Shown: in pieces, positions 43,524-52,836 of the stretch
Numbering within the stretch: position 1 is the stretch's first letter
Layout of the letters: every line of letters starts with the position of its first letter
Assembly: GCF_013201075.1 (NCBI RefSeq)
Contig: NZ_CP053708.1
Coordinates: 1,243,501 to 1,307,500, forward strand
Direction: 5' to 3'
Source: Lichenicola cladoniae
GTDB lineage: Bacteria > Pseudomonadota > Alphaproteobacteria > Acetobacterales > Acetobacteraceae
Length of the DNA: 64,000 bases
Made by a program: the position numbers and the translations under genes
Notes under the pieces: model-generated
Told to the model about the DNA's origin: nothing
The model's database searches: none
The model's input: only the letters and a program-made list of their open reading frames with translations

Positions 43524-44591
43524 CTACTTGCCGAGATGCTTGTCGAAGAACGCCCCGATTTCCGTGAAGGCTTCCTTCGCTTCGGGCACGCGGTCGTCGA
43601 ACTGATACTGCGCGTGCGACTGACCTTCATAGACTTCCAGGTCGGCCTCCACGCCCGCGCGGTGCAGCGCGCGATGTACTCGCACGGTGTTGCTGAGCAG
43701 CAGGTCACGCGTGCCGGTGGTCAGGATTGTCGGCGGGAAACCATGCATGTCGCCATAGACGGGGGATAGGAGCGGGTCCTTCAGGTCATGCCCTTTCGCA
43801 TACACGACTGTGGCGGCCTGGCAGAAACCGGTGGGCGAGACAAGAACGTTGTCAACGAGCTTGTTGGTGTAGAAACTGTCGCCGACCATCGTCGCATCGG
43901 ACATCGGCGTGCCAGACCCGAGGGCGCCCGGTAGCGGAAGCCCCAATTGCTTGGCCCGAAGCGTGATTTCCAGCGTCAGCGCACCGCCGGCCGAGGTGCC
44001 GAAGATGCCGATGTTCTTGGGGCTCATCGTCTTCAGCAACGACTTGTAGACCGTGATCCCATCGTCGATCGGGGCCGGAAAATACGCTTCGGGCGGCATG
44101 CGGTAGTCGGGCATGATCACCTTGATGTGGCCGAACCCGGCCATCATGATGGCCTCGGTAGCGCCCGTTTCGCCGGGGAACAGAACGTAGCAGCCACCAT
44201 GTTCATGGATCAAAACCCGGTTACGGTTCTCGGGCGCGATCTCGTTGGGCGTAATGGTGTAGACCCTGACGCCGTCGATCGTCGAACGCTCCATCTTCAC
44301 GTTCATCCGCTGCATCATGTCCGGAATGCCGGCGTTGATCTTGATGGCCTGATGATCGGCGAACTTGCGCCACTCGGCGCCGGTGCTGAACTGGTTGTTC
44401 CAGGCGGGGTTGAGCGGAGCCGCGATGAACTTCTGCATCCCCGGGCTGATATCCGCCGTCGGCACCTGCAAGGTCTTTGCCGGAACCTTGCGCGGTGCCA
44501 GTGCCGTTTCGTCGGCGTTCGCCGCAAACGGGGATATCATCATCGCCGCAGCTAGAACGAGCGATGCGGACCGTGTTGTCGTAAGCTTCAT
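43524..44591 (-). CDS. Exported alpha/beta hydrolase of the HSL esterase family
   Basis: 355 aa. N-terminal signal peptide (SASLVLAAAMMISPFAANA), so probably periplasmic or secreted. Hormone-sensitive-lipase-type motifs: oxyanion HEHGGCYVLFPG (about 131), nucleophile FGTSAGGALTLE (about 198), Asp in LTTGTRDLLLSN (about 300) and His in YEGQSHAQYQF (about 330). The oxyanion motif reads HEHGG where HGGG is usual, which is slightly atypical. It would hydrolyse short-chain esters; natural substrate unknown. Single gene, convergent with the binding-protein gene and upstream of the cobalamin locus. Confidence 0.87.
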   Translation of the reverse strand: MKLTTTRSASLVLAAAMMISPFAANADETALAPRKVPAKTLQVPTADISPGMQKFIAAPLNPAWNNQFSTGAEWRKFADHQAIKINAGIPDMMQRMNVKMERSTIDGVRVYTITPNEIAPENRNRVLIHEHGGCYVLFPGETGATEAIMMAGFGHIKVIMPDYRMPPEAYFPAPIDDGITVYKSLLKTMSPKNIGIFGTSAGGALTLEITLRAKQLGLPLPGALGSGTPMSDATMVGDSFYTNKLVDNVLVSPTGFCQAATVVYAKGHDLKDPLLSPVYGDMHGFPPTILTTGTRDLLLSNTVRVHRALHRAGVEADLEVYEGQSHAQYQFDDRVPEAKEAFTEIGAFFDKHLGK

Positions 44592-44711
44592 GGACGTATC
44601 CCGATTTTCTTTCGGGAACGGTATGCCTGGATGGTTGCGCTGTCATCAGAGGATGCAGTCTTGATTGAACACGTTCTGGACACTGCGAGGATGGGCGGAT
44701 GCGGCGCCCGT

Positions 44712-45479
44712 TCAGCCGGCCGCAGCCAGGGTCAGGAGCACGCAGTCAACGGCGACGCAGACTGTTCCCAGCACGTCGCCGGTATGTCCGCCGATACGGC
44801 GTTGGGCCGAGGCGCACACGATCACCGCGACTGCAGCTGAAGCGGCGATCGCCGCGACTGCGTGCGACGGCGTCAGCATCAGGCTCGATGCAAGCGCGAT
44901 GATGCCGCCGAACGCCAGGGCGCTCGGCGAAATCCGGCCGAGGCCACGGCTCAGGCCGTCGGTGCGCGCCGGCTTCAGCAAAGCCAGCCCGACCAGCATC
45001 GATCCGCGCGACAGCGCGCCGATCACCAGCAAAGCCATAACCGCACGGTCTGCCGGTATGGCCGCCAGCGCGGACACGCGGATCAGCAGCGACAGCATCA
45101 GCGCCAGTGCGCCGTAGCTGCCGATGCGGCTGTCGCGCATGATTTCGAGCCTGTGCTCCCTGGTGCGTCCGCCACCGAAACCGTCCGCGGTATCGGCCAG
45201 TCCATCCTCATGCAGGCCACCCGTCAGCACGACGGCAACCACGAGCGTCCAGCCGGCACCGACCACGGGCGGAAGGCCGAAATTGCGGCAGGCGGTCAGC
45301 GTGGCAGCTTCGGCGCCGCCGACCAGCAGACCGGCAAGCGGATAGGTCCATACGGCGCGGCCGGGACGATACGGCACGTCGCCCGGCACCAGCCAGCCCA
45401 CCGGCAGCCTCGTCAGCAGCCCGAAGCCGGCCGCAAGGTCGGCGCCGATCGCACGGAGATGGCCGCCCGTGTCGCTCAC
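44712..45479 (-). CDS. cobS: Adenosylcobinamide-GDP ribazoletransferase (cobalamin synthase)
   Basis: 255 aa inner-membrane protein joining adenosylcobinamide-GDP and alpha-ribazole to give cobalamin. Landmarks: FGLLTRLPVG, TYPLAGLLVGGAEAATL, the active-site LTGGLHEDGLADTADGFGGG and REHRLEIMRDSRIGSYGALA, followed by several hydrophobic helices (LSLLIRVSALAAIPADRAVM, AVAAIAASAAVAVIVCASA). GTG start at 45479 overlaps the cobT stop (GTGA). Last gene of the cobB-cobT-cobS run. This CobS is not the AAA+ chelatase subunit that shares the name in the Pseudomonas scheme. Confidence 0.95.
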   Translation of the reverse strand: MSDTGGHLRAIGADLAAGFGLLTRLPVGWLVPGDVPYRPGRAVWTYPLAGLLVGGAEAATLTACRNFGLPPVVGAGWTLVVAVVLTGGLHEDGLADTADGFGGGRTREHRLEIMRDSRIGSYGALALMLSLLIRVSALAAIPADRAVMALLVIGALSRGSMLVGLALLKPARTDGLSRGLGRISPSALAFGGIIALASSLMLTPSHAVAAIAASAAVAVIVCASAQRRIGGHTGDVLGTVCVAVDCVLLTLAAAG

Positions 45480-46492
45480 GATGCGGTGGACACGCCTGCC
45501 TCGGCGAACGAGGCCATTCCCGCATGACAGGCGCAGGCCGCGCGCAGGATCGGCACCGCGAGCGCCGCACCGGACGCCTCGCCCAGGCGCATGCCCAGGT
45601 CGAGCAACGGCGTCTTGCCCAGCGCCGCCGCCAGCGCGCCGTGGCCGGCCTCGGCCGAGCGATGCGATACCAGCGCATGATCGAGCCCTCCGGCGTTCAA
45701 CCGGGCCAGGGGGGCGGCGGCGGCCGTACAGACGAAGCCGTCCAGCAACACCGGGATGCGATGCAGCCGTGCCGCCAGCACCGCGCCGAAGATGGCGGCC
45801 AACTCGTACCCGCCGAGGCAGCGCGCGACAGCAATCGGATCGTCCTGCGCCGCTGCATGCAGGGCCAGGGCCGCATCGATCGCCCGTGCCTTGCGGGCGA
45901 GGCCGGCATCGTCGAGCCCGGTTCCGCGACCGGCCCAGGCAGCGCCGTCGCCGCCGAACAGCCCGGCCGCCAGCGCGGCCGCGGCCGTCGTGTTGCCGAT
46001 CCCCATCTCGCCGAGGCACAGCAGGTCGATGCCGGGTTCGATTGCCGAGAAACCGATGGAGACCGCGGACAGGAAAGCCGCCCCGGTCATCGCGGGCGCA
46101 AGAGTAATGTCCGCGGTCGGATCGAGCCCAGCGACCGGTACTACGCGGAGCCCGGCGCCGGCGATCCGGGCTAGCTGGTTGATCGCCGCCCCACCGGCCG
46201 CGAAGTTGCCGACCATCTGCGCGGTCACGGCGGGCGGATAGGGCGAGACCCCCTGTGCGGCGACGCCATGGTTGCCGGCGAAGATCACGATCTCGACACG
46301 GTCCAGGCGGGGGATCGACCGGCCCTGCCAACGGGCCAGCCAGACCGCGAGCTCTTCCAGCCTGCCCAGGCTGCCGGGCGGCTTGGTCAGCGTGGCCTGC
46401 CGGGTCAGCGCCGATGTAGAGGCCTCCGTATCGCCTCCCGGCAGATCCAGACAGGTACGGCGCAGTTCATCGAGGTCACGAAATTCGGTCAT
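45476..46492 (-). CDS. cobT: Nicotinate-nucleotide--dimethylbenzimidazole phosphoribosyltransferase
   Basis: 338 aa. Transfers phosphoribose from nicotinate mononucleotide to DMB, producing alpha-ribazole phosphate for the lower ligand of B12. Motifs: TKPPGSLGRLEELAVWLA, VIFAGNHGVAAQGVS, PYPPAVTAQMVGNFAAGGAA, LLCLGEMGIGNTTAAAALAA, LLDGFVCTAAAAPLA, and the C-terminal GMRLGEASGAALAVPILRAA containing the catalytic-type Glu. Overlaps both neighbours by 4 bp (cobB stop/cobT ATG and cobT stop/cobS GTG). Confidence 0.96.
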   Translation of the reverse strand: MTEFRDLDELRRTCLDLPGGDTEASTSALTRQATLTKPPGSLGRLEELAVWLARWQGRSIPRLDRVEIVIFAGNHGVAAQGVSPYPPAVTAQMVGNFAAGGAAINQLARIAGAGLRVVPVAGLDPTADITLAPAMTGAAFLSAVSIGFSAIEPGIDLLCLGEMGIGNTTAAAALAAGLFGGDGAAWAGRGTGLDDAGLARKARAIDAALALHAAAQDDPIAVARCLGGYELAAIFGAVLAARLHRIPVLLDGFVCTAAAAPLARLNAGGLDHALVSHRSAEAGHGALAAALGKTPLLDLGMRLGEASGAALAVPILRAACACHAGMASFAEAGVSTAS

Positions 46493-47811
46493 GCATCCTG
46501 CAGGGCGATGGCGTGAAAAAAGGATCCGGATACGTGTCCGCGCCGGCCACCGGCGGGCCCGAGCGCGGTGCCGTTCGCGTCGGCGAGGTCGGCCAGCGCG
46601 TCATCGTCGCCAGGGTCGGTGACGCTCGCGTAGTGGAACTCGTGGCCGCGCAGCACCCGGCCGCGCGCGCCCAACGGGGTATCAGCCAGCAACGTCGCCT
46701 CGCGGTAGCCGAGATGCATGCGCCTCTGCGCATATGAGGTGACGTGCCCGAGCAGCCCGGCCATCGGATGGGCGATGCCGGCCGCATCGGTGAGCGCCTG
46801 GCCCAGCACCATGTAGCCGCCGCACTCGCCATGTACCGGGCGCGTGGTCGCGAACCGGGCGAGGCCGTTCCGGAAGCCGGTCGCTGCCGAGAGCGCGCCG
46901 GCGTGCAGCTCGGGATACCCGCCGGGCAGCCAGCAGCAGTCGCAATCGTCCGGCGGCGCCTGATCGGCGAGCGGCGAGAACCGGATCAGCTCGGCGCCGG
47001 CATGCCGCCACGCATGGGTCAGATGCGGATAGAGAAACGAGAAGGCGGCGTCGTCGGCGACCGCGATCCGCTGTCCCGGCGGCGGGATGGCCGGGCCGGC
47101 TGCGGTGTCGGCCGGGCCTGGCGATGGCGCCGCCAGACCAAGGATCGCGCCGAGATCGAGGTCGCGCTCGGCCATGGCCGCCAGCGTGTCGAGGAACGCC
47201 GGCAGCGTGCCGTGTTCGCGCGCCTGCACCAGGCCGAGATGCCGCTCGGGCAGCGCCAGCGCGGCATCGCGTGGAATGCTGCCGAGCACGGCGATGCCGG
47301 CGTCGCGCAGCGCGGACGCGGCGCCGGCATGATGGCGCGGCGAACCGACGCGATTGAGGATCACCCCGGCCACGCGCACCGCCGGATCGAACGTTGCGAA
47401 CCCGTGCGCCACGGCGGCAACCGATTGCGATTGGCCGGACACGTCGAGCACCAGCACCACTGGTAGTCCAAACCGCGCAGCCAGGTCGGCGCCCCGGCCA
47501 CGCCGCCCGGGTGATCCCTCGACCCCGTCGAACAGGCCCATCGACGCCTCGACCACCAGCAGCTCGGCATCCTTGGCCGCCCGACCCAGCGTCGCATCCA
47601 GCAGGGCAGGCGGCATCGCCCAGCTATCGAGCGTCAGGCTGTCGTGGCCGGACGCTGCCGCGTGGAAGGCGGGATCGATGTAGTCGGGGCCGGCCTTGGC
47701 TGCGCGCATCTCGACGCCGCGCCGGCGCAGCCCGGCGATGAGGGCGAGCGCTACCGTGGTCTTGCCGCTGCCCGAGCGCGGCGCCGCGATCATCAGGCCG
47801 CGCGCGGTCAT
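46489..47811 (-). CDS. cobB: Cobyrinate a,c-diamide synthase
   Basis: 440 aa. ATP- and glutamine-dependent amidation of the a and c carboxylates of the corrin ring (hydrogenobyrinate in the aerobic route). N-terminal dethiobiotin-synthetase-like ATPase with P-loop APRSGSGKT (10-18), AAKAGPDYIDPAFH and VEASMGLFDGVEGSPGRRG; C-terminal class-I glutamine amidotransferase with LPGGYPELHAG, nucleophile Cys in VHGECGGYMVLG and a late GHEFHYAS. ATG 47811 was chosen over GTG 47844. Divergent from cbiD with only 53 bp between, and coupled to cobT by ATGA. Confidence 0.95.
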   Translation of the reverse strand: MTARGLMIAAPRSGSGKTTVALALIAGLRRRGVEMRAAKAGPDYIDPAFHAAASGHDSLTLDSWAMPPALLDATLGRAAKDAELLVVEASMGLFDGVEGSPGRRGRGADLAARFGLPVVLVLDVSGQSQSVAAVAHGFATFDPAVRVAGVILNRVGSPRHHAGAASALRDAGIAVLGSIPRDAALALPERHLGLVQAREHGTLPAFLDTLAAMAERDLDLGAILGLAAPSPGPADTAAGPAIPPPGQRIAVADDAAFSFLYPHLTHAWRHAGAELIRFSPLADQAPPDDCDCCWLPGGYPELHAGALSAATGFRNGLARFATTRPVHGECGGYMVLGQALTDAAGIAHPMAGLLGHVTSYAQRRMHLGYREATLLADTPLGARGRVLRGHEFHYASVTDPGDDDALADLADANGTALGPAGGRRGHVSGSFFHAIALQDA

Positions 47812-47828
47812 GCCGGGACCTGCTCGTG

Positions 47829-47857
47829 GTGACAGGGGAGGCACCCGGACCTATATG
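47829..47857 (+). promoter_or_regulatory. Possible promoter for a leaderless cbiD transcript
   Basis: GTGACA (47829-47834), 17-bp spacer, TATATG (47852-47857). Transcription would begin about 7 nt later, at or next to the GTG start codon of cbiD (47865). No Shine-Dalgarno sequence precedes that GTG, consistent with a leaderless mRNA. The element overlaps the head-to-head spacer with cobB. Confidence 0.4.
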
Positions 47858-47864
47858 AAAACTC

Positions 47865-48995
47865 GTGCAGCAGGACACAAACTCCGACAATCAGGCGCTG
47901 CGGCGAGGCTGGACCACCGGCAGCTGCGCCACCGCCGCCGCCAAGGCAGCGTTCGCCGCGCTGCAGGATGGACACTTCCCCGACCCCGTCACCATCACTC
48001 TTCCACGCGGGGGGCAGGTCGCCTTCGCGCTGGCCGAGGCGCGGTTCGACCAGGACGCCGCCGAGGCCGGGGTGGTCAAGGATGCCGGCGACGATCCGGA
48101 CGTGACGCATGGCGCCCTGATCCGGGCACGGGTTCGCCTGCTGCCGGCCGGCAGCGGCATCCGGTTCCGCGCGGGCGAAGGGGTCGGCACCATCACCCGC
48201 CCGGGCCTGGCGCTGCCGCCCGGCGAACCGGCGATCAACCCGGTGCCGCGCCGGATGATCCGCGACGCGATGCAGGAGATCGCAGGCGGCAGCGAGCCGG
48301 ATGCCGAAGTGACGCTGTCGGTCCCCGGCGGCGAGAAGCTGGCCGAGCGTACCCTGAACGGCCGGCTCGGCATCGTCGGCGGTCTCTCGATCCTGGGCAC
48401 CACGGGGATCGTGGTGCCGTTTTCCTGCGCCGCCTGGATCGACACGATCCGCCGCGGCATCGACGTCGCCCGCGCCATGTCGATCGGGCATGTCGCAGGC
48501 AGCACCGGCAATGTTTCCGAAATCGCCGTGCAGGCGCTGCACGGGATGCCCGACGTGGCGCTGATCGAGATGGGCGACTTCGCCGGTGGGCTGCTGAAAT
48601 ATTTGCGCGACCATCCGGTGCCGCGCGTGACGGTTGCCGGCGGCGTCGCGAAAATGACCAAGCTGGCGCAGGGACGCCTCGACCTGCATTCCAAACGCGG
48701 ATCGGCCGACCTGGCGGCGCTTGCGGCGGTTGCCATCGAGGCAGGCGGCGGCAGCGATCTCGGCGAGTGCATCGCCCGGGCCAACACCGTGGCGCAGGCG
48801 TTCTCGCTCTCGTCGGCCGCCGGCGTGGCGCTCGGCGATGCAATTGCTACGCGCGCCTGGACCGTGGCGGCGGAGGTGCTGCGCGGCACCGGCACGTCCC
48901 TCGAGATCGTGCTGTTCGACCGGGAAGGCACGCTGGTCGGCCGCACGGATTTCCTCTCGGTCGATGCGGCTCATTCCCTGAACCGCCTGCGATAG
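47865..48995 (+). CDS. cbiD: Cobalt-precorrin-5B (C1)-methyltransferase / C1 deacylating protein CbiD
   Basis: 376 aa. CbiD methylates C1 and is linked to release of the two-carbon fragment after ring contraction. Motifs: [90 protein letters not shown] and [16 protein letters not shown]. It is the anaerobic-pathway (cbi) counterpart of CobF, and no cobF is seen in this otherwise aerobic-type locus. It lies on the plus strand between minus-strand cobB and cobM, and its last 25 bp overlap the end of cobM. GTG start. Confidence 0.94.
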   Translation: MQQDTNSDNQALRRGWTTGSCATAAAKAAFAALQDGHFPDPVTITLPRGGQVAFALAEARFDQDAAEAGVVKDAGDDPDVTHGALIRARVRLLPAGSGIRFRAGEGVGTITRPGLALPPGEPAINPVPRRMIRDAMQEIAGGSEPDAEVTLSVPGGEKLAERTLNGRLGIVGGLSILGTTGIVVPFSCAAWIDTIRRGIDVARAMSIGHVAGSTGNVSEIAVQALHGMPDVALIEMGDFAGGLLKYLRDHPVPRVTVAGGVAKMTKLAQGRLDLHSKRGSADLAALAAVAIEAGGGSDLGECIARANTVAQAFSLSSAAGVALGDAIATRAWTVAAEVLRGTGTSLEIVLFDREGTLVGRTDFLSVDAAHSLNRLR

Positions 48996-49723
48996 TCGGG
49001 GTCGTAGAGCGCGCTATCACGGAACTCTGCCGTGTCGAGCGCCGGCCCGACCAGCACGAGCGCGGTGCGATCGACAGGGTCCTGCTCGAGCATCGCGCGT
49101 ATCGTGCCCAGCGTTCCGCGCAACACCCTCTGGTCCGGCCAGGAGACCCTGACCGCAACGGCGACCGGGCAGTCCTCGCCGTACAGCGGCGTCAGCTCGT
49201 CCACCACCCGGTCGATCGCATGGATCGCCAGATGGATCGCCAGCGTGGCGCCGGTTGCCCCGAACGCCGTCAGCGTCTCGGTCGGCGGCATCGCCGAGGC
49301 CCGGCCGGACATCCGCGTCAGCACCAGGCTCTGCGCCACTTCCGGCACCGTCAGTTCGCGCTCGAGCACAGCTGCCGCAGCCGCGAACGCGGGCACGCCG
49401 GGCGTCATGGTGAACGGGATGCCGTGCCGGCGCAGGCGCCTGATCTGCTCGGCGACCGCGCTGTAGATCGACAGGTCGCCGGAGTGCAGCCGCGCCACGT
49501 CTTGGCCGGCATCGTATGCGGCCACATACTCGCGTTCGATATCGTCGAGGCTGAGCGAGGCGGTATCCACCAGCCGCACGCCGTCGGGACAATGCACCAG
49601 CATCTCGCGCGGCACGATCGAGCCGGCGAAAAGGCAGACCGGGCAGCGCGCCAGCAGGTCGCGGCCGCGCAGCGTCAGCAGGTCGGCGGCACCGGGCCCG
49701 GCGCCGATGAAGTGCACCGTCAT
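48971..49723 (-). CDS. cobM: Precorrin-4 C(11)-methyltransferase
   Basis: 250 aa, tetrapyrrole methylase family. Motifs: [90 protein letters not shown] and the C-terminal [20 protein letters not shown]. Adds the methyl group at C11 using SAM. ATG 49723 overlaps the cobE stop (ATGA). Its 3' end runs 25 bp into the convergent cbiD gene. Confidence 0.95.
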   Translation of the reverse strand: MTVHFIGAGPGAADLLTLRGRDLLARCPVCLFAGSIVPREMLVHCPDGVRLVDTASLSLDDIEREYVAAYDAGQDVARLHSGDLSIYSAVAEQIRRLRRHGIPFTMTPGVPAFAAAAAVLERELTVPEVAQSLVLTRMSGRASAMPPTETLTAFGATGATLAIHLAIHAIDRVVDELTPLYGEDCPVAVAVRVSWPDQRVLRGTLGTIRAMLEQDPVDRTALVLVGPALDTAEFRDSALYDPDYRRRFRE

Positions 49724-50097
49724 GGCAAAGCTCTCCAGCCGGCTATCGCGCAGGTGGCGTTGGCCGACGATATGCGTGGCAGCAGCAGCACGGCGTCCGG
49801 TCCCGCAGCCGCCAGCGCACACCCTTCCGCCACCGAGGCGACCCCGGTCATCGCTTCTGCCAGTGCGGATTGCGTTGCGCAGCGTGGCTGGGCATCGGCG
49901 AGGGCGCGTTCACCGACGACGATCAGCCCCAGCGACAATGCCCCGGCCGCCGCGATCGGTCCGGGCTCGGCGGCACGGAACTCGGGGATCGCCAGTCGCT
50001 CGGGACGGCAGCCGGCACGTTCCGCCGCGAGTTCGACCAGACCGGCGATCTCGTCAGCGGCGCAACCGGGCCGCAAGCCTATCCCTGCAAAGATCAT
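49720..50097 (-). CDS. cobE: Cobalamin biosynthesis protein CobE (CbiG C-terminal domain)
   Basis: 125 aa, matching the stand-alone CbiG_C domain: [60 protein letters not shown] and [12 protein letters not shown] (the Lys of the classic R-K-x-A stretch is not obvious). CobE is a small protein of the aerobic route of uncertain chemistry, while full CbiG opens the lactone in the anaerobic route. Overlaps cobL and cobM by 4 bp each (ATGA), so it is tightly coupled. Confidence 0.87.
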   Translation of the reverse strand: MIFAGIGLRPGCAADEIAGLVELAAERAGCRPERLAIPEFRAAEPGPIAAAGALSLGLIVVGERALADAQPRCATQSALAEAMTGVASVAEGCALAAAGPDAVLLLPRISSANATCAIAGWRALP

Positions 50098-51314
50098 GGT
50101 TTGGTCGCCGCATACTGGGTCACGGTCATTGCCGGCCTGAACCCGTGCATGCCGCCGACCCGGTCGAGCCGTTCCACCGAAATCCGGGTCAGCGTTCCGC
50201 CGTATCGCGCATGGGCTGCGAACAAAACCGCCTCGGTCTCGATCGTGACGGCGTTGATCACCAGCCGGCCGCCGCGGCGCAGCGCCGACCAGGCCGCGTC
50301 CAGCACCCCGGGCCCGCTGGCGCCGCCGCCGATGAACACAGCGTCGGGCCTGGGCAAGTCCGCGAGCCCCTCCGGTGCGGTGCCGTCGATCACCACGAGG
50401 CCGGGCACACCCAGCGAGACCGCGTTGCGCATGACCCGGTCGGCCCGGTCCGGCCGGCGCTCGATCGCGAATGCCCGGTTGGACGGATGGAGCAGCATCC
50501 ACTCGATCGAGATCGAGCCCGACCCTGCGCCGATATCCCACAGGGTCTCGCCCTGGCGCGGCGATAGCGCCGAGAGCGTCGCCGCACGGATCTCGCATTT
50601 GGTGAGCTGGCCGTCATTGCCGAAGAACGCGTCGGGCAGCCCGGTGCCGAGCGGGATGACCCGGGCGTCGGGATCGCCCACGATTTCGATCCCGATCAGG
50701 TTCAGCCGGTCGATCCCGTCCGGCAGCGCATCCGAGGCCTGGAACCGGCGCATCCGTTCGTTCGGGCCGCCCAGTGCCTCCAGCACATGCACGACCGACC
50801 CGCCGAAGCCGTGCCGGACCAGCAGCGACGCGACCGCTTGTGGCGAGGTCTCGTCCGCCGACAGCACCAGCAACCGCGCGCCCGGCTGCAGCGCGGGCAG
50901 CAGCGTCTCGATCGGCCGGCCGCAGATCGAGAGCAGACGGCTATCCTGCATGCTCCAGGCCAGCCGGGCGCAGGCAAGCGAGACCGCGCCGGGTGCCGGC
51001 AGGCACAGCAACTCTCCGGGCGGCACGGCACCCGCCAGCATCGTGGCGATGCCGAAGCAGAACGGATCGCCCGAGGCCAGCACCACCACAGGGTCACCCC
51101 GGCGCGCGAGGATCGCCGGCAGTCCGTCCGCGATCGGCGATGGCCAGGGCATCGTCTCGCCGCGTGTCAGCGAAGCCGCAAGCGCCAGGTGCCGCCGGCC
51201 GCCGACCACCAGCGCCGCGTTGAAGATCAATGTGCGCGCAGCAGGCGGCAGCGCCTCGACACCGTCCTCGCCAATGCCGACAACTGCCAGCCAGGGACCG
51301 GGCGCCGGCATCAT
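50094..51314 (-). CDS. cobL: Precorrin-6Y C5,15-methyltransferase (decarboxylating)
   Basis: 406 aa bifunctional enzyme: the N-terminal CbiE-like tetrapyrrole methylase (WLAVVGIGEDGVEALPPAAR, VLASGDPFCFGIATML, VSLACARLAWSMQDSRLLSI) is fused to a C-terminal CbiT-like SAM methyltransferase (KCEIRAATLSALSPRQGETL, WDIGAGSGSISIEWMLLHPS, FIGGGASGPGVLDAAWSALR). It methylates C5 and C15 and decarboxylates the C12 acetate. Start ATG 51314 (also ATG 51311, GTG 51323); no clear ribosome-binding site. It begins 26 bp from divergent cobK, too close for separate promoters outside coding sequence. Confidence 0.95.
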   Translation of the reverse strand: MMPAPGPWLAVVGIGEDGVEALPPAARTLIFNAALVVGGRRHLALAASLTRGETMPWPSPIADGLPAILARRGDPVVVLASGDPFCFGIATMLAGAVPPGELLCLPAPGAVSLACARLAWSMQDSRLLSICGRPIETLLPALQPGARLLVLSADETSPQAVASLLVRHGFGGSVVHVLEALGGPNERMRRFQASDALPDGIDRLNLIGIEIVGDPDARVIPLGTGLPDAFFGNDGQLTKCEIRAATLSALSPRQGETLWDIGAGSGSISIEWMLLHPSNRAFAIERRPDRADRVMRNAVSLGVPGLVVIDGTAPEGLADLPRPDAVFIGGGASGPGVLDAAWSALRRGGRLVINAVTIETEAVLFAAHARYGGTLTRISVERLDRVGGMHGFRPAMTVTQYAATKP

Positions 51315-51340
51315 GGCCGGCACCGGAGGAGGGACGGATC

Positions 51341-52111
51341 GTGCTGCGGGTTATGATTCTTGGCGGCAGCACCGAAGCCGGCGCGCTGGTTCGCGCACTG
51401 CGCGGCGATTTGCGCTTCGACACCACGCTTTCGCTCGCCGGCGTGACGCGGGCGCCGCTCATCGAGGCGAGCATCGCCACGCGGATCGGTGGCTTCGGCG
51501 GCGTTAATGGTCTTGCCGCGTGGCTGCGCGCCCATGCCATCGACGCACTGGTCGACGCGACGCATCCGTTCGCGCAGCAGATCAGCCGGAATGCCGTGCT
51601 TGCGTGCGCCGAGGCCGGCGTGCCGATGCTGCGTGTGGACCGGCCGGAATGGCGGCCGGTTTCCGGCGATCGCTGGAGCATGGTCGCGGACATGCATGAA
51701 GCCGCCGCCGCCCTTGGGCCTGCGCCCCGCCGCGTGCTGCTGACGATCGGCCGCAAGGATTTGGCTCCGTTCCGCGAGCATCCCCACCACGACTACATCG
51801 TTCGCAGCGTCGATGCGCCGCCCCCGGAGTTGCTGCCGCCACGCTGTCGGCTGATCACGGCACGCGGACCGTTCGATACGGACGCGGAACTGGCACTGCT
51901 GCGCGAGTCCGCGATCGAGCTGATCGTCACCAAGAACTCCGGCGGCCGCGCGACCGATGCCAAGCTCGATGCCGCGCGCCGTCTCGGCCTTGCGGTCGTG
52001 ATGATCGCAAGGCCGGCACCCGTCGAGGGACCCTTCGTGCCGGATTGGCAAAGCGCGTTGCAGTGGCTGGAACAACGCCATCAGGCTTCCGACACGCTGC
52101 GCGCCGTATAG
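51341..52111 (+). CDS. cobK: Precorrin-6A reductase
   Basis: 256 aa, NADPH-dependent reduction of precorrin-6A. Motifs: VMILGGSTEAGALVRALRGD, SLAGVTRAP, RIGGFGGVNGLAAWLRAH, ALVDATHPFAQQISRNA, LLTIGRKDLAPF, ITARGPFD, IELIVTKNSGGRATDAKLDA and VVMIARP. A strong GGAGGAGGG (51325-51333) sits 7 nt before GTG 51341 and decides the start. It is encoded opposite to its neighbours: head-to-head with cobL (26 bp) and overlapping the cobJ 3' end by 31 bp. Confidence 0.95.
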   Translation: MLRVMILGGSTEAGALVRALRGDLRFDTTLSLAGVTRAPLIEASIATRIGGFGGVNGLAAWLRAHAIDALVDATHPFAQQISRNAVLACAEAGVPMLRVDRPEWRPVSGDRWSMVADMHEAAAALGPAPRRVLLTIGRKDLAPFREHPHHDYIVRSVDAPPPELLPPRCRLITARGPFDTDAELALLRESAIELIVTKNSGGRATDAKLDAARRLGLAVVMIARPAPVEGPFVPDWQSALQWLEQRHQASDTLRAV

Positions 52112-52836
52112 ACCCACGGCATCCCGTCGCCGCGTGCGATCAGGCGGGTGCCGGCACACCCGATCAGCACCAGCGTCCGCATGTCCGCGTGTCCGGCATC
52201 CGCGTCCGCCAGCGTCGTGAGCACGATGCGCTCCTCGGGGCGCGACACCGCGGTTGCGAACACGATCGGGATCGTTCCAGGCAGGATCTCGCGTAACGCC
52301 GAAAACGCGGCGCCGAGTTGCCAGGGACGCGCCCGCGACAACGGATTATACAGTGCGATCACGAAGCCCGCTTCGGCCACCGTACGCAGCCGTCGCAGCA
52401 CCAGCTCCCACGGCTTGAGATTGTCCGACAGCGAGATCGCACAGAAATCCCCGCCGAGCGGCGCACCGATCCGGGCGGCCACCGCCATCATCGCCGAGAT
52501 GCCCGGCACCACGCTCACATCCAGCGTCGCCCAGGCCGGCTCGCCATGCTCGATCGCCTCGAACACCGCACTGGCCATTGCGAACACACCGGCATCGCCC
52601 GACGACACCACCGCGACATCCCGGCCCGACCCCGCCAGCGTCAGGGCATGCCGCGCACGGTCGAGTTCCTCGCGATTGTCCGAGATGTGGCGGACCACGT
52701 TCGCAGGCGCCGCGACCCGCGCCACGTACGGTCCGTAACCGACCAGGTCGGTGGCGCGGGCGAGGGCTGCCACTGCCTGTGGCGTGCGCATTGCCACGTC
52801 GCCCGGTCCCAGCCCGATGATCGTGATCGAACTCAT
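52081..52836 (-). CDS. cobJ: Precorrin-3B C(17)-methyltransferase
   Basis: 251 aa. Methylates C17 and drives ring contraction. Motifs: ITIIGLGPGDVAMRTPQAVA, LVGYGPYVARVA, VAVVSSGDAGVFAMASAVFE, SVVPGISAMMAVAARIGAPL, GGDFCAISLSDNLKPWELVL, FVIALYNPLSRARPWQL and VLIGCAGTRLI. Start ATG 52836 overlaps the cobI stop (ATGA). Its 3' end overlaps convergent cobK by 31 bp. Confidence 0.96.
   Translation of the reverse strand: MSSITIIGLGPGDVAMRTPQAVAALARATDLVGYGPYVARVAAPANVVRHISDNREELDRARHALTLAGSGRDVAVVSSGDAGVFAMASAVFEAIEHGEPAWATLDVSVVPGISAMMAVAARIGAPLGGDFCAISLSDNLKPWELVLRRLRTVAEAGFVIALYNPLSRARPWQLGAAFSALREILPGTIPIVFATAVSRPEERIVLTTLADADAGHADMRTLVLIGCAGTRLIARGDGMPWVYTARSVSEA

Noticed and set aside
47696-50140. 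An 814-codon plus-strand frame across cobB, cbiD and cobM
   Set aside because: Crosses three well-recognised cobalamin genes in the wrong frame with repetitive Arg/Gly-rich translation.
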